In this document: positions 25,622 through 34,120 of the stretch, one piece after another
Numbering within the stretch: position 1 is the first letter of the stretch
Layout of the letters: every line of letters starts with the position of its first letter
Made by a program: the position numbers and the translations under genes
Notes under the pieces: generated by a model
Seen by the model: only the letters and a program-made list of their open reading frames with translations
The model's database searches: none
What the model was told of the DNA's origin: nothing
NCBI GenBank assembly: GCA_002779825.1
Contig: PEVN01000100.1
Coordinates: forward strand, 1 to 37,946
DNA: 37,946 bases
Direction of reading: 5' to 3'
From: Armatimonadetes bacterium CG06_land_8_20_14_3_00_66_21
GTDB taxonomy: Bacteria; Armatimonadota; Abditibacteriia; CG2-30-66-41

Positions 25622-26230
25622 TCAGAGCACCCCCTTGGTGGAGGGGATTCCACTCGTCCCCGGCGCGTGGGACACGGCTACGCGCAAGGCGCGGGCGGTC
25701 GCCTTGAAGGCGGCCTCGATCAGGTGGTGGCAGTTTGTGCCGGAGTGCTGCCGCAGGTGGAGCGTGAGCCGGGCATTCATGGCAAAGGCCCGGAAGAACT
25801 CCTCGCAGAGCTCAACATCGAACGCGCCGACCTTTGGTTTCTCGCAGCGCAGTGAGAACGCGAGGAACGGGCGGCCGCTCAGGTCGAGGTCACACGTGAC
25901 CAACGCCTCGTCCATGGGGACGGTCGCGTTCCCGTAGCGGGTGATGCCGGCCTTGTCGCCCAGGGCCTGGTCGAACGCCTGACCGAGGCAGATCCCCACA
26001 TCTTCCACGAGGTGGTGGTCGTCCACGTGGGTGTCGCCAGCCGCCCTTAGCTCCAGGTCGAAGGCGCCGTGCCTGGCGAACAGCTCCAGCATGTGGTTTA
26101 GAAAGCCGACTGGGCTCTCGACTGCGTATCGGCCGGTGCCGTCGAGGTCGAGAGACAGGGCGATCTGCGTTTCGGTGGTTTCCCGGTTGATCTCCGCGCG
26201 GCGGCCGGTGGGCTGCTCATCAGTTGACAT
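25622..26230 (-). CDS. hisB: imidazoleglycerol-phosphate dehydratase
   Basis: A 202-residue dehydratase (sixth step of histidine synthesis) with the duplicated metal-binding motifs: HMLELFARHGAFDLEL and DDHHLVEDVGICLGQAF in the first half, HHLIEAAFKATARAL in the second, and the closing SHAPGTSGIPSTKG. It is the monofunctional form, without the HAD histidinol-phosphatase domain found at the N-terminus of enterobacterial HisB. ATG 26230 is favoured over GTG 26239 because GAGG lies 8 bases before it. The upstream neighbour on the same strand, 64 bases away, is a HAD phosphatase that may supply the missing activity, and hisH follows after five bases. Confidence 0.95.
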   Translation of the reverse strand: MSTDEQPTGRRAEINRETTETQIALSLDLDGTGRYAVESPVGFLNHMLELFARHGAFDLELRAAGDTHVDDHHLVEDVGICLGQAFDQALGDKAGITRYGNATVPMDEALVTCDLDLSGRPFLAFSLRCEKPKVGAFDVELCEEFFRAFAMNARLTLHLRQHSGTNCHHLIEAAFKATARALRVAVSHAPGTSGIPSTKGVL

Positions 26231-26294
26231 AGGGGGCACCTCATTGGGCGACTTAGGGTTGAGCGGCTCCGAGGGGGCAGGTCCGGCGCCAGCG

Positions 26295-27293
26295 TCAGGT
26301 GGCGTTGAGGACCCGCAGCGCAGCGTTCACATCCGGGGCGATGAGGTCTGCGCCTTGCTCCAGGTAGAGCCGCCGCTCGCGCTTTCCGGTGATCCCAGAC
26401 AGCACCTGACACGACAGCACCTGCGGCTCCCGGTCGCGACGGATCTTGGCGTACTCGGTGACCATTCGGAGGTCGTCCAGCGTGTCGCCGAAGTAGAGCA
26501 CGTAGTCCGCGCCCACCGCTGGAAGCAGGCGCGTCAGCGCAGCCGGATCGGGCTTCTCCGGGCCGTCGGAGGCAGACAGGACGTTCCGCCGCGGCACGAG
26601 CGTGAGCAGACCGGTTCGCTCCAGAGCAAGCTCCGCCTCTTCGCGAGTGCGGCCGGTGAGGACGCCGTAGCGGCGAATGCGCTCCGGCAGCAGCTTGGGG
26701 TCGAGCAGCCGCCGCTCTTCCTCCAAAGCGCCGGGCCCGTGGACGTACTCAGGCTCGAAGCCATAGAGGTCGTGGCAGTGGTCATCGCCGGCATACCGTT
26801 CCTGGAACAGCCGGACAATCAGCTTCTGGTCCCACAGCAGCGTCAGTTCGCGCCGTTGCTCCGCCGACTGCGAAGGCATCAGGGCGTGCTCCGCGGTCTT
26901 GAGCCCGCTGCCCGTGCGCTGAAGCTCCTCAGTAAACTCTTCAAGGGTCGGCGAGGCTGCCCGAAGCTCGGCGGCGGCGGTGCTGCCCAGGGCCTTCGAC
27001 TTGGCGAGGAAGAACAGCACTGCCGCCTGCGTCAGGTCCCAGTCGTTGTTGAAGCCGCCCGCCTGCTTGAACAGGACGACGTCGTCCGGCAGCAGCAGCG
27101 CGCCGCCGGGCCGCCAGTTGCATTGCTGCTCCAAGAACCGCTGTACCGTTTCGCAAACGACCGAGCGAAACGACTGCGACACGTCCAGCAGAACGCCGTC
27201 GATATCGAAGATCAGACCGTTGATCCTCGACAACTGGTCGAGCACCGGCTGGCGGATCATCAGGTCTGTGTCTTTGGGAAGCTTGTTGTTCAT
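26295..27293 (-). CDS. HAD-superfamily phosphatase in the histidine cluster (candidate histidinol-phosphatase)
   Basis: A 332-residue HAD protein. Motif I is GLIFDIDGVLLDV (D30 nucleophile, D32 acid), motif II is VLTGRT, the lysine region is GPEKPDP, and motif IV is YFGDTLDDLRM. Between motifs I and II lies a large helical cap of about 170 residues containing FKQAGGFNNDWDLT, which I recall from the TIGR01548-type subfamily IA proteins. Its position between hisD and a hisB that lacks a phosphatase domain suggests it dephosphorylates histidinol phosphate; that is inference from context and not shown by motif. ATG 27293 is used; ATG 27260 is possible and neither has a strong ribosome site. A C6/G8 tract lies just upstream of the gene, in the gap to hisD. 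Confidence 0.82.
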   Translation of the reverse strand: MNNKLPKDTDLMIRQPVLDQLSRINGLIFDIDGVLLDVSQSFRSVVCETVQRFLEQQCNWRPGGALLLPDDVVLFKQAGGFNNDWDLTQAAVLFFLAKSKALGSTAAAELRAASPTLEEFTEELQRTGSGLKTAEHALMPSQSAEQRRELTLLWDQKLIVRLFQERYAGDDHCHDLYGFEPEYVHGPGALEEERRLLDPKLLPERIRRYGVLTGRTREEAELALERTGLLTLVPRRNVLSASDGPEKPDPAALTRLLPAVGADYVLYFGDTLDDLRMVTEYAKIRRDREPQVLSCQVLSGITGKRERRLYLEQGADLIAPDVNAALRVLNAT

Positions 27294-27360
27294 GGCGTTG
27301 GGTACGGCACGCGCCCGCGAAGCCAATCCGAAACGCTCGCCCCCCGCGGGGGGGGGGTCG

Positions 27361-28662
27361 TCAGTTCGCCGCGGCTGCGCGGATCCGAATGGCGTTGGCG
27401 TGGGCGGCAAATCCTTCCGCCTCGGCAAGGGTGATGATGTCCGCCGCCGCCGCTGTCAGCGCCTCGGCGGAGTAGGATACCACACTCGTTCGTTTGAGGA
27501 AATCGTCCACGCCGACGCCCGATAGGAAGCGAGCTGTAGTGGCCGTCGGCAAGACATGACTGGGACCGGCGTAGTAGTCGCCCAGGGGCACCGGAGACCA
27601 GGGGCCGACGAAAATGGCGCCGGCGTTCCGAATGGCCGAGACCTGCTGCATCGCGTCTCGCACCAAGAGCACTGCGTGTTCTGGGGCGCGTTCGTTTACC
27701 AAGGCGAACGCCTCTGTGAGCGTCTTGGTCACTACCACCACGCCGTTCTGCGCCAGGGAGGCTGCCGCATGCTCACGCCGCGGCAACTCGGCAAGCTGCT
27801 GCTCGACGTACTGGAGCGCCGCCTCTGCGAAGCTCCCCGAATCAGTCACCAAAATGGCCGAGGAGTCGGCGCCGTGCTCCGCCTGAGCCAGCAGCTCCGC
27901 CGCTGCGTACTCCGGGGGGGCCGAATCGTCCGCGACGATCATCACCTCGCTCGGCCCCGGCAGCGACTCGATGCCGACAACGCCGAACACCGCGCGCTTG
28001 GCCAGCGTTACGTAGAGGTTCCCGGGCCCGACGATCTTCTCGACCTGAGGGACCGACTCCGTGCCAAAGGCCAGCGCGGCAACGCCCTGGGCGCCGCTGA
28101 CTCGGTAAATCTCATCCACCCCGGCGAGCCGGGCGGCGACGAGGATCCCGGGGTTGACCGTGCCGTCGGGCTGTGGCGGCGTGATCATGACGACGCGGTC
28201 CACTCCCGCCACCCGCGCGGGCACCGCCAGCATCAACACGGTGGAGGGACACGGCGCCTTCTGGCCGGGCACGCACAGCCCCACGTTGGCGAGGGGCGTG
28301 TAGCGTTGACCGAGAATCTTGCCGGGCTCGGAGAAATCCATCCACGACTGCCGGAGCTGGCGCTCGTGGAACCGGCGGATGTTCAGGGCCGCTCGTTCGG
28401 CGGCTTCCTGGAACTCCGGCGACACCAAGTCGGTCGCCGCATCGATCTCTCGGCTACCGACGAGCAGGCGATCCGCCCTCAGGGATTCGCAGGCAAACCG
28501 GCGCTCATACTCCAGCACGGCGTCGTCGCCGCGGGCGCGCACGTCGGCGAGGATGTTCCTGACGGTGCGTTCCTGCTCTTCATATTGGTCCAGCACGGCC
28601 CCAGCGAATAGCTGCGGCAGTGTTCGGCGCGCCTCGGCGGCGCCATTGATGAGTCGCATCAT
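27361..28662 (-). CDS. hisD: histidinol dehydrogenase
   Basis: A 433-residue enzyme that oxidises histidinol to histidine in two NAD-dependent steps, the last of the pathway. Recognisable segments are YTPLANVGLCVPGQKAPCPS (where most members read YVPGGKAAYPS), VDEIYRVSGAQGVAALAFGT, KIVGPGNLYVTLAKRAVFG, SLPGPSEVMIVAD, AEHGADSSAIL, the catalytic Glu-His in NERAPEH, and the zinc-binding end PSHVLPTATTARFLSG with VDDFLKRTSVV. It starts at ATGATG 28662/28659 with GAGAGG about 12 bases before. It heads the his genes, 132 bases after dnaE; the gap to the HAD gene is 67 bases. Confidence 0.95.
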   Translation of the reverse strand: MMRLINGAAEARRTLPQLFAGAVLDQYEEQERTVRNILADVRARGDDAVLEYERRFACESLRADRLLVGSREIDAATDLVSPEFQEAAERAALNIRRFHERQLRQSWMDFSEPGKILGQRYTPLANVGLCVPGQKAPCPSTVLMLAVPARVAGVDRVVMITPPQPDGTVNPGILVAARLAGVDEIYRVSGAQGVAALAFGTESVPQVEKIVGPGNLYVTLAKRAVFGVVGIESLPGPSEVMIVADDSAPPEYAAAELLAQAEHGADSSAILVTDSGSFAEAALQYVEQQLAELPRREHAAASLAQNGVVVVTKTLTEAFALVNERAPEHAVLLVRDAMQQVSAIRNAGAIFVGPWSPVPLGDYYAGPSHVLPTATTARFLSGVGVDDFLKRTSVVSYSAEALTAAAADIITLAEAEGFAAHANAIRIRAAAAN

Positions 28663-28794
28663 CGTCCATGAACCTCTCGGAGGCGGGGAAAATGCCAGTT
28701 TGATCTAGCAGCAGGCAAAGGTAAAGGGGGAATGCCGGATAACCGGCGCCGGGCCCCGCCCGGTGTCGGGCGCTGAACAGCGCTCTCGCGCCGC

Positions 28795-31700
28795 TCACTG
28801 CGCGGACGCGGCGACCCGCGGCTGCTGCTCCGTCCACACGGTGCCGCGTCCCAGAGCCAGTTCCAGCTCGGTCTGGAGGGCGGCATCCAGCCTGACGACG
28901 TGCCCGCTGCCCAGCGACACCTGCGTGAGGCGCCGGCCGTGGTCGATGTGCAACAGCACGCCTGAGTTTCCAGGGTGCGCCTTCAAGATCCCCTGCAACT
29001 CGTTGAGGGTCCCCGGGGTCGCCTTGGTCTGCGGGACGCGAATGTTCACCACCGGAGGCGGAGTGGAGTTGGCGGCGACCTCCCCGTTCCCGTTGCCTCT
29101 CCCATTCCCGTTGCCATTCCCCCCCTTGCGCCGCGAGGGTCTCAGCTTGGCGTCCAGTCCCTTATCGTCGGCGCGGAACACGCGGGAACAGCGCAGTTTG
29201 AGTTCGTCATCGCTGCGGCTGCTGCTGCCCAGCATGACCTGCCCCTCGGCCAGGATGAGGGCGTCCTTCGCGGTCTCGGGGGCGCAGTCCGCATAGGCGC
29301 TGGCGAAGACGATCAGCTCGAGACTGCCAACGCCGTCTTCGAGCGTCACGAACATCATCGGGTTGCCTTTGCGGTCCCGGATCTGACGGAAGTCGGAGAC
29401 CAGACCACCGACCACCACCGTCTTCCCGTCGAGCGACTCCGACAGCTCGTCCAGCGTGTGGGTGACGTACTTCTCGAGGACTTTGCGGGCCGATTTCAGC
29501 GGATGATCGGATACGTAGACACCCAGCAACTCGCGTTCGGCCGCCAACTTGTCTTCCCGGGGCAGATCGGGGACGTTGGGCAGCAACGGCCGGGTGGTGT
29601 CGACCTCGACCTCGCCGAACAAGCTAACCTGTCCGGCCGCCTTGTCCCGCTGGAGGCGCTGGCCCGCCTCGACCGCTTGGTCGAGCGCCGCCAATGCCTG
29701 AGCGCGGTTGGGGTGGAGCGAGTCGAACGCGCCGCAGCGGAGGAGCGTCTCGATGGCAGACTTCCCCAGCGCCCGCTGCGGAACGCGCTCGGCGAAGTCG
29801 TAGAGGTCTCTGAAGGGGCCGCCTTCGGCCCGCGCGTTGACGATCTCCTGGAGCGCACCCGCCCCGACTCCCTTGATGGCCGCCAGGGCGAAGCGGATGT
29901 CCTTGCCGCTCACGCTGAAGTTCACCTGGCTCTCGTTGACATCGGGCGGCAGTACGGCGACACCCAGCTTGCGGCAGTCTTCGATGCACAGGGCAATCCG
30001 GTCGGCGCGGTTCATGAAGCTGGTCATGAACGCTGCCATGTACTGCGTTGGGTAGTTCGCCTTGAGGTAGGCCGTCTGGTAGGAGAGGACCGCGTATGCC
30101 GCGCTGTGCGCCTTGTTGAACCCGTAGCCGGCGAACTTGTACATGCGGGCGAACACCTGCTCCGCGACCTCGCGCCGGGTCTGCTTGGCGACGCAGTTGT
30201 CGATGAAGATGTCGCGCATCTGCTCCATCTTCTTCTCTTGCTTCTTGCTCATGGCGCGCATGAGGATCTCAGCCTGCGGCATGCTGAAGTCGGCCATCTT
30301 CATGGCAGCCTGCATGACCTGTTCCTGATAAAGCAGGACGCCGAAGGTCTCGCTGAGAATCTCTTCCAGGTCGGGGTGGGCGTACTCGACCCGTTGCCCG
30401 TGCCTGCCGGCCACAAAGCGCGGCATCTCGTCCATGGGACCGGGGCGGTAGAGCGCCAGGAGCGGGGCAATGTGCGCGAAGCGATCGGGCTTCAGGTCCC
30501 GGAGCAGCGAACGCATGCCGGAACTCTCCAACTGGAAGACCGCCGTGCTCTCACCGCGGCTGAGCATGTCGTACGTCTTCCTGTCGTCCATCGGGATGGT
30601 GGTCAGATCGAGGTCGAGAGCCGCAGTCTCCTTGAGCAGCCGCAGCGTCTCAGAGATGATGGACATGTTCTTCAGCCCGAGGAAGTCCATCTTCACCAGT
30701 CCGCACGCCTCGACGTCAGGCCCCGCGAGCTGGGTGATGACGCCGCCCTCCTGACCAGCCCGCTGTAGCGGGATGTGCTGGGTAAGCGGGTTCTTGGAGA
30801 TCACCACCCCGCAGGCGTGGACACTGGAGTGGCGAGCCAGCCCCTCGATGGACATGGCCGCCTCCAGGAGGCGTTTGGTCCGCTCGTCGGACTCGTGACG
30901 CTGCCTCAGTTCGGGGACGTTCTCCAAGGCTTCCGAAATGCTGTCCGTCTGGGGGATGAGCTTGGCGATCTCGTCGACTTCGCTGATGGGGTACTCGAGC
31001 GCGCGCCCGACGTCTCGAACGGCGCCTCGGGCGGCCATGGTCCCGAACGTGATGATCTGGGCGACATTATCGACACCGTATTTCTCCACGGCGTAGTCGT
31101 ACACTTCCTGGCGCCGGGCGTCTTCGATGTCCAGGTCGATGTCGGGGCTGCTCTCGCGCTCGGGGTTGAGGAAGCGCTCGAAGATCAGCTTGAACTCCAG
31201 CGGATCCAGGTAGGTCATGTCGAGGAGGTAAGAGACCACACTGCTGGCCGCCGAGCCGCGGGCGGCAGCGATGATCCCCCGCTTGTGGGCGAACCGAACC
31301 AAGTCTTCAACGATGAGGAAGTAGCCGGAGTACCCCTTCCCCTGGATGACCTCCAACTCATACTCGAGTCGCTTGCGGGCCACTTCGTCGCGCCCGGGGA
31401 ACTTCTCCGGCAGCTTCGCCCGGCACAGATTGGCCAGGTGCGAGTCCAGCGTCTCGCCTTCCGGGACTTCGAAGACCGGCATGTGGATGGTGTCGAGGTC
31501 CAACTCGACGTTGCACTGCTCGGCGATGACCAGGGTGTTCCGCAGCGCTTCGGGTACTTCGCTGAAAAGCGCGGCCATCTCCTCGGCCGTCTTCAGGTAG
31601 AACTCCTGCGCGCCGAACCGCATGCGGTTGGGATCGGCATAGGTCTTGCTGGTCTGGATGCAGAGCAGGATGTCGTGCGCGTCGGCATCCTCGCGCCGAG

Positions 31701-32334
31701 AGTAGTGGCTGTCATTGGTGGCAGTGACGCCGACGCCCAAGTCCTTCGCCAATCTGAGCAGCCCCTCATTGGCGGCTTTCTGCTCCGGCAATCCGTGGTC
31801 CTGAAGCTCCAGGTAGAAGTTGTCCCGGCCCACAATGTCGACGTACTCGCCGGCAATCTGCCTGGCGAGGTCGTAGTTCCCGTCGAGGATTGCCCGCGGC
31901 ACCTCGCCGGCGATGCACGCTGAGGCGACGATCAGCCCTTGGGAGTGCTGCGCCAGCAGCTCTCTGTCGATCCTGGGCTTGTAGTAGAAGCCCTCGAGGT
32001 GAGAAGCCGTGATCAGCTTGACGAGGTTCTGGTAGCCCTGCTCATCTTTGGGCAGCAAGACGAGGTGGCTGGGCTCGCGGTCGAACTTGGCCTCTTTGTC
32101 CTTGCGCGAGCGCGCGGCGACGTATGCCTCGCAACCCAGGATCGGCTTGACCCCAGCCTCCCGGCAGGCCTTGTAGAACTGGACGATCCCATACATGACC
32201 CCGTGGTCGGTGAGGGCGAGGGCCGGCATGTGGTTGGCTGCGGCGAACTTCGCGAGGTCCTTGATCCGCGAAGCGCCATCCAGCAGGCTGTACTCGCTAT
32301 GGCAATGGAGGTGGACGAACTCGGGCTGGGACAT
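28795..32334 (-). CDS. dnaE: DNA polymerase III subunit alpha
   Basis: A 1179-residue replicative polymerase of the DnaE1 type. The N-terminal PHP domain begins VHLHCHSEYSLLDGASRIKD. The palm carries catalytic Asp residues in SPDIDLDIED (about residue 396) and in KMDFLGLKNM (about 548). GVLLYQEQVMQAA, then FNKAHSAAYAVLSYQTAYLK, represent the fingers. The tandem helix-hairpin-helix/OB part (KTVVVGGLVSDFRQIRDRKG, then DGVGSLELIVF) lies near residue 1000. A short linker of Gly-Asn repeats separates a C-terminal domain that contains a second beta-rich module. ATG 32334 is chosen because GAGGAG lies 11 bases upstream; GTG 32346 overlaps that site. The 205 bases upstream hold no gene. Intact, with no sign of decay. 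Confidence 0.96.
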   Translation of the reverse strand: MSQPEFVHLHCHSEYSLLDGASRIKDLAKFAAANHMPALALTDHGVMYGIVQFYKACREAGVKPILGCEAYVAARSRKDKEAKFDREPSHLVLLPKDEQGYQNLVKLITASHLEGFYYKPRIDRELLAQHSQGLIVASACIAGEVPRAILDGNYDLARQIAGEYVDIVGRDNFYLELQDHGLPEQKAANEGLLRLAKDLGVGVTATNDSHYSRREDADAHDILLCIQTSKTYADPNRMRFGAQEFYLKTAEEMAALFSEVPEALRNTLVIAEQCNVELDLDTIHMPVFEVPEGETLDSHLANLCRAKLPEKFPGRDEVARKRLEYELEVIQGKGYSGYFLIVEDLVRFAHKRGIIAAARGSAASSVVSYLLDMTYLDPLEFKLIFERFLNPERESSPDIDLDIEDARRQEVYDYAVEKYGVDNVAQIITFGTMAARGAVRDVGRALEYPISEVDEIAKLIPQTDSISEALENVPELRQRHESDERTKRLLEAAMSIEGLARHSSVHACGVVISKNPLTQHIPLQRAGQEGGVITQLAGPDVEACGLVKMDFLGLKNMSIISETLRLLKETAALDLDLTTIPMDDRKTYDMLSRGESTAVFQLESSGMRSLLRDLKPDRFAHIAPLLALYRPGPMDEMPRFVAGRHGQRVEYAHPDLEEILSETFGVLLYQEQVMQAAMKMADFSMPQAEILMRAMSKKQEKKMEQMRDIFIDNCVAKQTRREVAEQVFARMYKFAGYGFNKAHSAAYAVLSYQTAYLKANYPTQYMAAFMTSFMNRADRIALCIEDCRKLGVAVLPPDVNESQVNFSVSGKDIRFALAAIKGVGAGALQEIVNARAEGGPFRDLYDFAERVPQRALGKSAIETLLRCGAFDSLHPNRAQALAALDQAVEAGQRLQRDKAAGQVSLFGEVEVDTTRPLLPNVPDLPREDKLAAERELLGVYVSDHPLKSARKVLEKYVTHTLDELSESLDGKTVVVGGLVSDFRQIRDRKGNPMMFVTLEDGVGSLELIVFASAYADCAPETAKDALILAEGQVMLGSSSRSDDELKLRCSRVFRADDKGLDAKLRPSRRKGGNGNGNGRGNGNGEVAANSTPPPVVNIRVPQTKATPGTLNELQGILKAHPGNSGVLLHIDHGRRLTQVSLGSGHVVRLDAALQTELELALGRGTVWTEQQPRVAASAQ
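29084..29121. repeat. hexamer-like repeat encoding a Gly-Asn linker in DnaE
   Basis: CCGTTCCCGTTGCC and CCCATTCCCGTTGCC units repeat in frame within dnaE and encode GNGNGRGNGNG on the minus strand. The tract lies between the OB fold and the C-terminal module and probably varies in length between strains. Confidence 0.6.
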
Positions 32335-32539
32335 GGAGACGCGCACTCCTCAGAAGTTGGCAACGATGAAGGGGGCGGTTGTGGGGTCGATGAAGGGCAC
32401 CGGCTGCGTTGCAGGCGAGGACCTTGAGGCGGCGGGAGGCTGCGACGGAGGAGTGCGACAGGGGCGTTGGTGAGAGTGTCTGCGCGTAGAGGACTGAATG
32501 CCGGTGAAGCGTATCTGCCGCGCGTGGCGGAAGGCTACG

Positions 32540-33391
32540 TCATAGGTACTGGTCCTCGCTCTTCAGGATCTGGAACTCAGGTTCCTCGTCGATGTCTTCC
32601 TCGACCTCTTCGACCAAAGTCGCTTCTTCGTCCTCGGCTTCGTCCCGTTCTGGCCGACTCGGCGGCGCCGGCGCCGCCGGTTCCTGCCGGGCGCCGGCCG
32701 TCACGAACTGGTGGTTCTGGAGTAGGCAGTTGTGGCAGATCGCCGCGCCGCGCCCTTTGATGAACACCTCATCCGCCTCCGGCGCCTTCCCGCAGAACGA
32801 GCAGGACACCGCCCGCACCGGCCCGAAGCGCGCACAGATCAGCGAGAGGAGGAAGATCAGTACGCCCACCAGCAGGAGGACGTTGGGCCCCAGTGACTCG
32901 GTGGGGAAGCTCCCCGCGTTGGTGGCGTACCACAGCCCGGCGATGGCGACGCACACGATGGCGGTCCCGATGGCCTGCCAGAAGAGCAGCGGCCAGAGGC
33001 GCTGCATGGAGAAGTCGAGTTCGGAGCGAACCACCACGCGGTCGCCGCCCTCGGTCCAGCCGCCGTCGCCCTCGCGCTCCAAGTGTTCGGCAATGCCCAC
33101 GAACGCGTCGTCGAGGACATCTTCTCGTTCGCCCTGCCGAAGCATGCTGAGCACGAACGGCGAGAAGATCTCGGGGAAGCGCCCGAAGGCGGTCGAGAGC
33201 AGCCGCCCCAGGCTGACGTCGCGCTCCACAGAGTCGAGCACGTCGCGGAGCTTCTGGTTACTGGTCTGCTTCCGCAGCACGTCGAGAATGCCCAACAGGT
33301 CGATGCCCGCGCTGAGCATCCCGCCGAACTGCCGGAAGAACAAGGCGAGTTCGGCACGCTCGATTCGCTGCTCTTTCTGCTTTCGTGCCAT
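32540..33391 (-). CDS. half-GspF membrane protein fused to a ClpX-type zinc finger
   Basis: A 283-residue protein with an unusual layout. Residues ~14-105 form one GspF/PilC cytoplasmic four-helix domain (LALFFRQFGGMLSAGIDLLG ... LRQGEREDVLDDAFVGIAEHL). Two membrane segments follow (about 132-155 and 168-187). After them comes a four-cysteine zinc finger, C197-x2-C200 and C219-x2-C222, whose spacing and wording (CSFCGK, then GAAICHNCL) match the N-terminal zinc-binding domain of ClpX. An acidic tail closes it. A full GspF/PilC has two such domains and three membrane helices. It follows efp by four bases and precedes dnaE. A role in secretion, pilus assembly or handing substrates to a protease is inference; no ClpP or pilin gene is nearby. 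Confidence 0.78.
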   Translation of the reverse strand: MARKQKEQRIERAELALFFRQFGGMLSAGIDLLGILDVLRKQTSNQKLRDVLDSVERDVSLGRLLSTAFGRFPEIFSPFVLSMLRQGEREDVLDDAFVGIAEHLEREGDGGWTEGGDRVVVRSELDFSMQRLWPLLFWQAIGTAIVCVAIAGLWYATNAGSFPTESLGPNVLLLVGVLIFLLSLICARFGPVRAVSCSFCGKAPEADEVFIKGRGAAICHNCLLQNHQFVTAGARQEPAAPAPPSRPERDEAEDEEATLVEEVEEDIDEEPEFQILKSEDQYL

Positions 33392-33395
33392 GGCG

Positions 33396-33959
33396 CTACT
33401 TCGCGCGTTCGAGATACTGAGCGTTACGCGTGTCGACTTTGATGACTTCGTCCTGCTCGATGAAAAGTGGGACCTGCACGATCAGCCCGGTCTCCAGGGT
33501 GGCCGGCTTCGTGCCGCCTTGCGCGGTGTCGCCCTTCAGACCCGGCTCAGTGTGGACCACCTGCAACTCGACTGCAGCCGGGACCTCGACGCCGAACACC
33601 TTCCCCTTGTACGTGATGACCTGAACCGGCATGTTGTCTTTCAGGTAGTTGGCTGCGTCGCCCAGTTCGTCCTTGCTGAGCGTCGTCTGCTCGTAGGAGG
33701 ACATGTCCATGAAGACGTAGCCCTCGCCCTCGCGGTAGAGGTACTCCACCTCGCCGCGCTCCACGTGAGCGCGTTCCATCTTCTCGCCCGCCCGGAACGT
33801 CTTCTCCAGCGTATTCCCGGTCTCCAGATTGCGGAGCCTCGACCGGACGAAGGCACCCCCCTTGCCGGGCTTGACATGCTGGAACCCGATGATCTGGAAG
33901 ACCCCTTCGCCAATCTCGATGGTCAGGCCGTTCTTGAAGTCCGCGGTGGAAATCGCCAT
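33396..33959 (-). CDS. efp: elongation factor P
   Basis: A 187-residue protein that enters the ribosomal E site and relieves stalling at polyproline stretches. Domain I holds the modifiable lysine loop KPGKGGAF, with K33 at the tip, so a lysine-type (not arginine-type) EF-P. Domains II and III follow (YLYREGEGYVFMDMSSYEQ, VFGVEVPAAVELQVVHTEPG) and it ends with the typical GLIVQVPLFIEQDEVIKVDT. It starts at ATG 33959, with GGGAG about 12 bases upstream. Modification genes are not seen in this window. The GspF/zinc-finger gene begins four bases after its stop, so the two share a transcript. Confidence 0.96.
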   Translation of the reverse strand: MAISTADFKNGLTIEIGEGVFQIIGFQHVKPGKGGAFVRSRLRNLETGNTLEKTFRAGEKMERAHVERGEVEYLYREGEGYVFMDMSSYEQTTLSKDELGDAANYLKDNMPVQVITYKGKVFGVEVPAAVELQVVHTEPGLKGDTAQGGTKPATLETGLIVQVPLFIEQDEVIKVDTRNAQYLERAK

Positions 33960-34120
33960 AGGTACTAATCTCCCGATTGTCCGGCCCGGCTCCAGCGAAC
34001 CAAGCCGGACCCCTCAGAAATCGTCGCGCCGACCCAAAGTGCCTTGTCGGCTGGGTAGGCGCTCATCCCCTGCTTGCAGTGGGCACTCCTACGATGCCGC
34101 CTGGAAGGCGGGAAGGTGCG

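Noticed and set aside
27339..27357. C6-G-C-G8 tract between hisD and the HAD gene as a terminator.
   Set aside because: There is no loop of normal size and no T-run, and it lies within a likely operon; more likely a slippage-prone tract.
28975..30768. A 597-residue plus-strand open frame opposite dnaE.
   Set aside because: It is the codon-phase shadow of dnaE in GC-rich DNA, with no start site or family resemblance.
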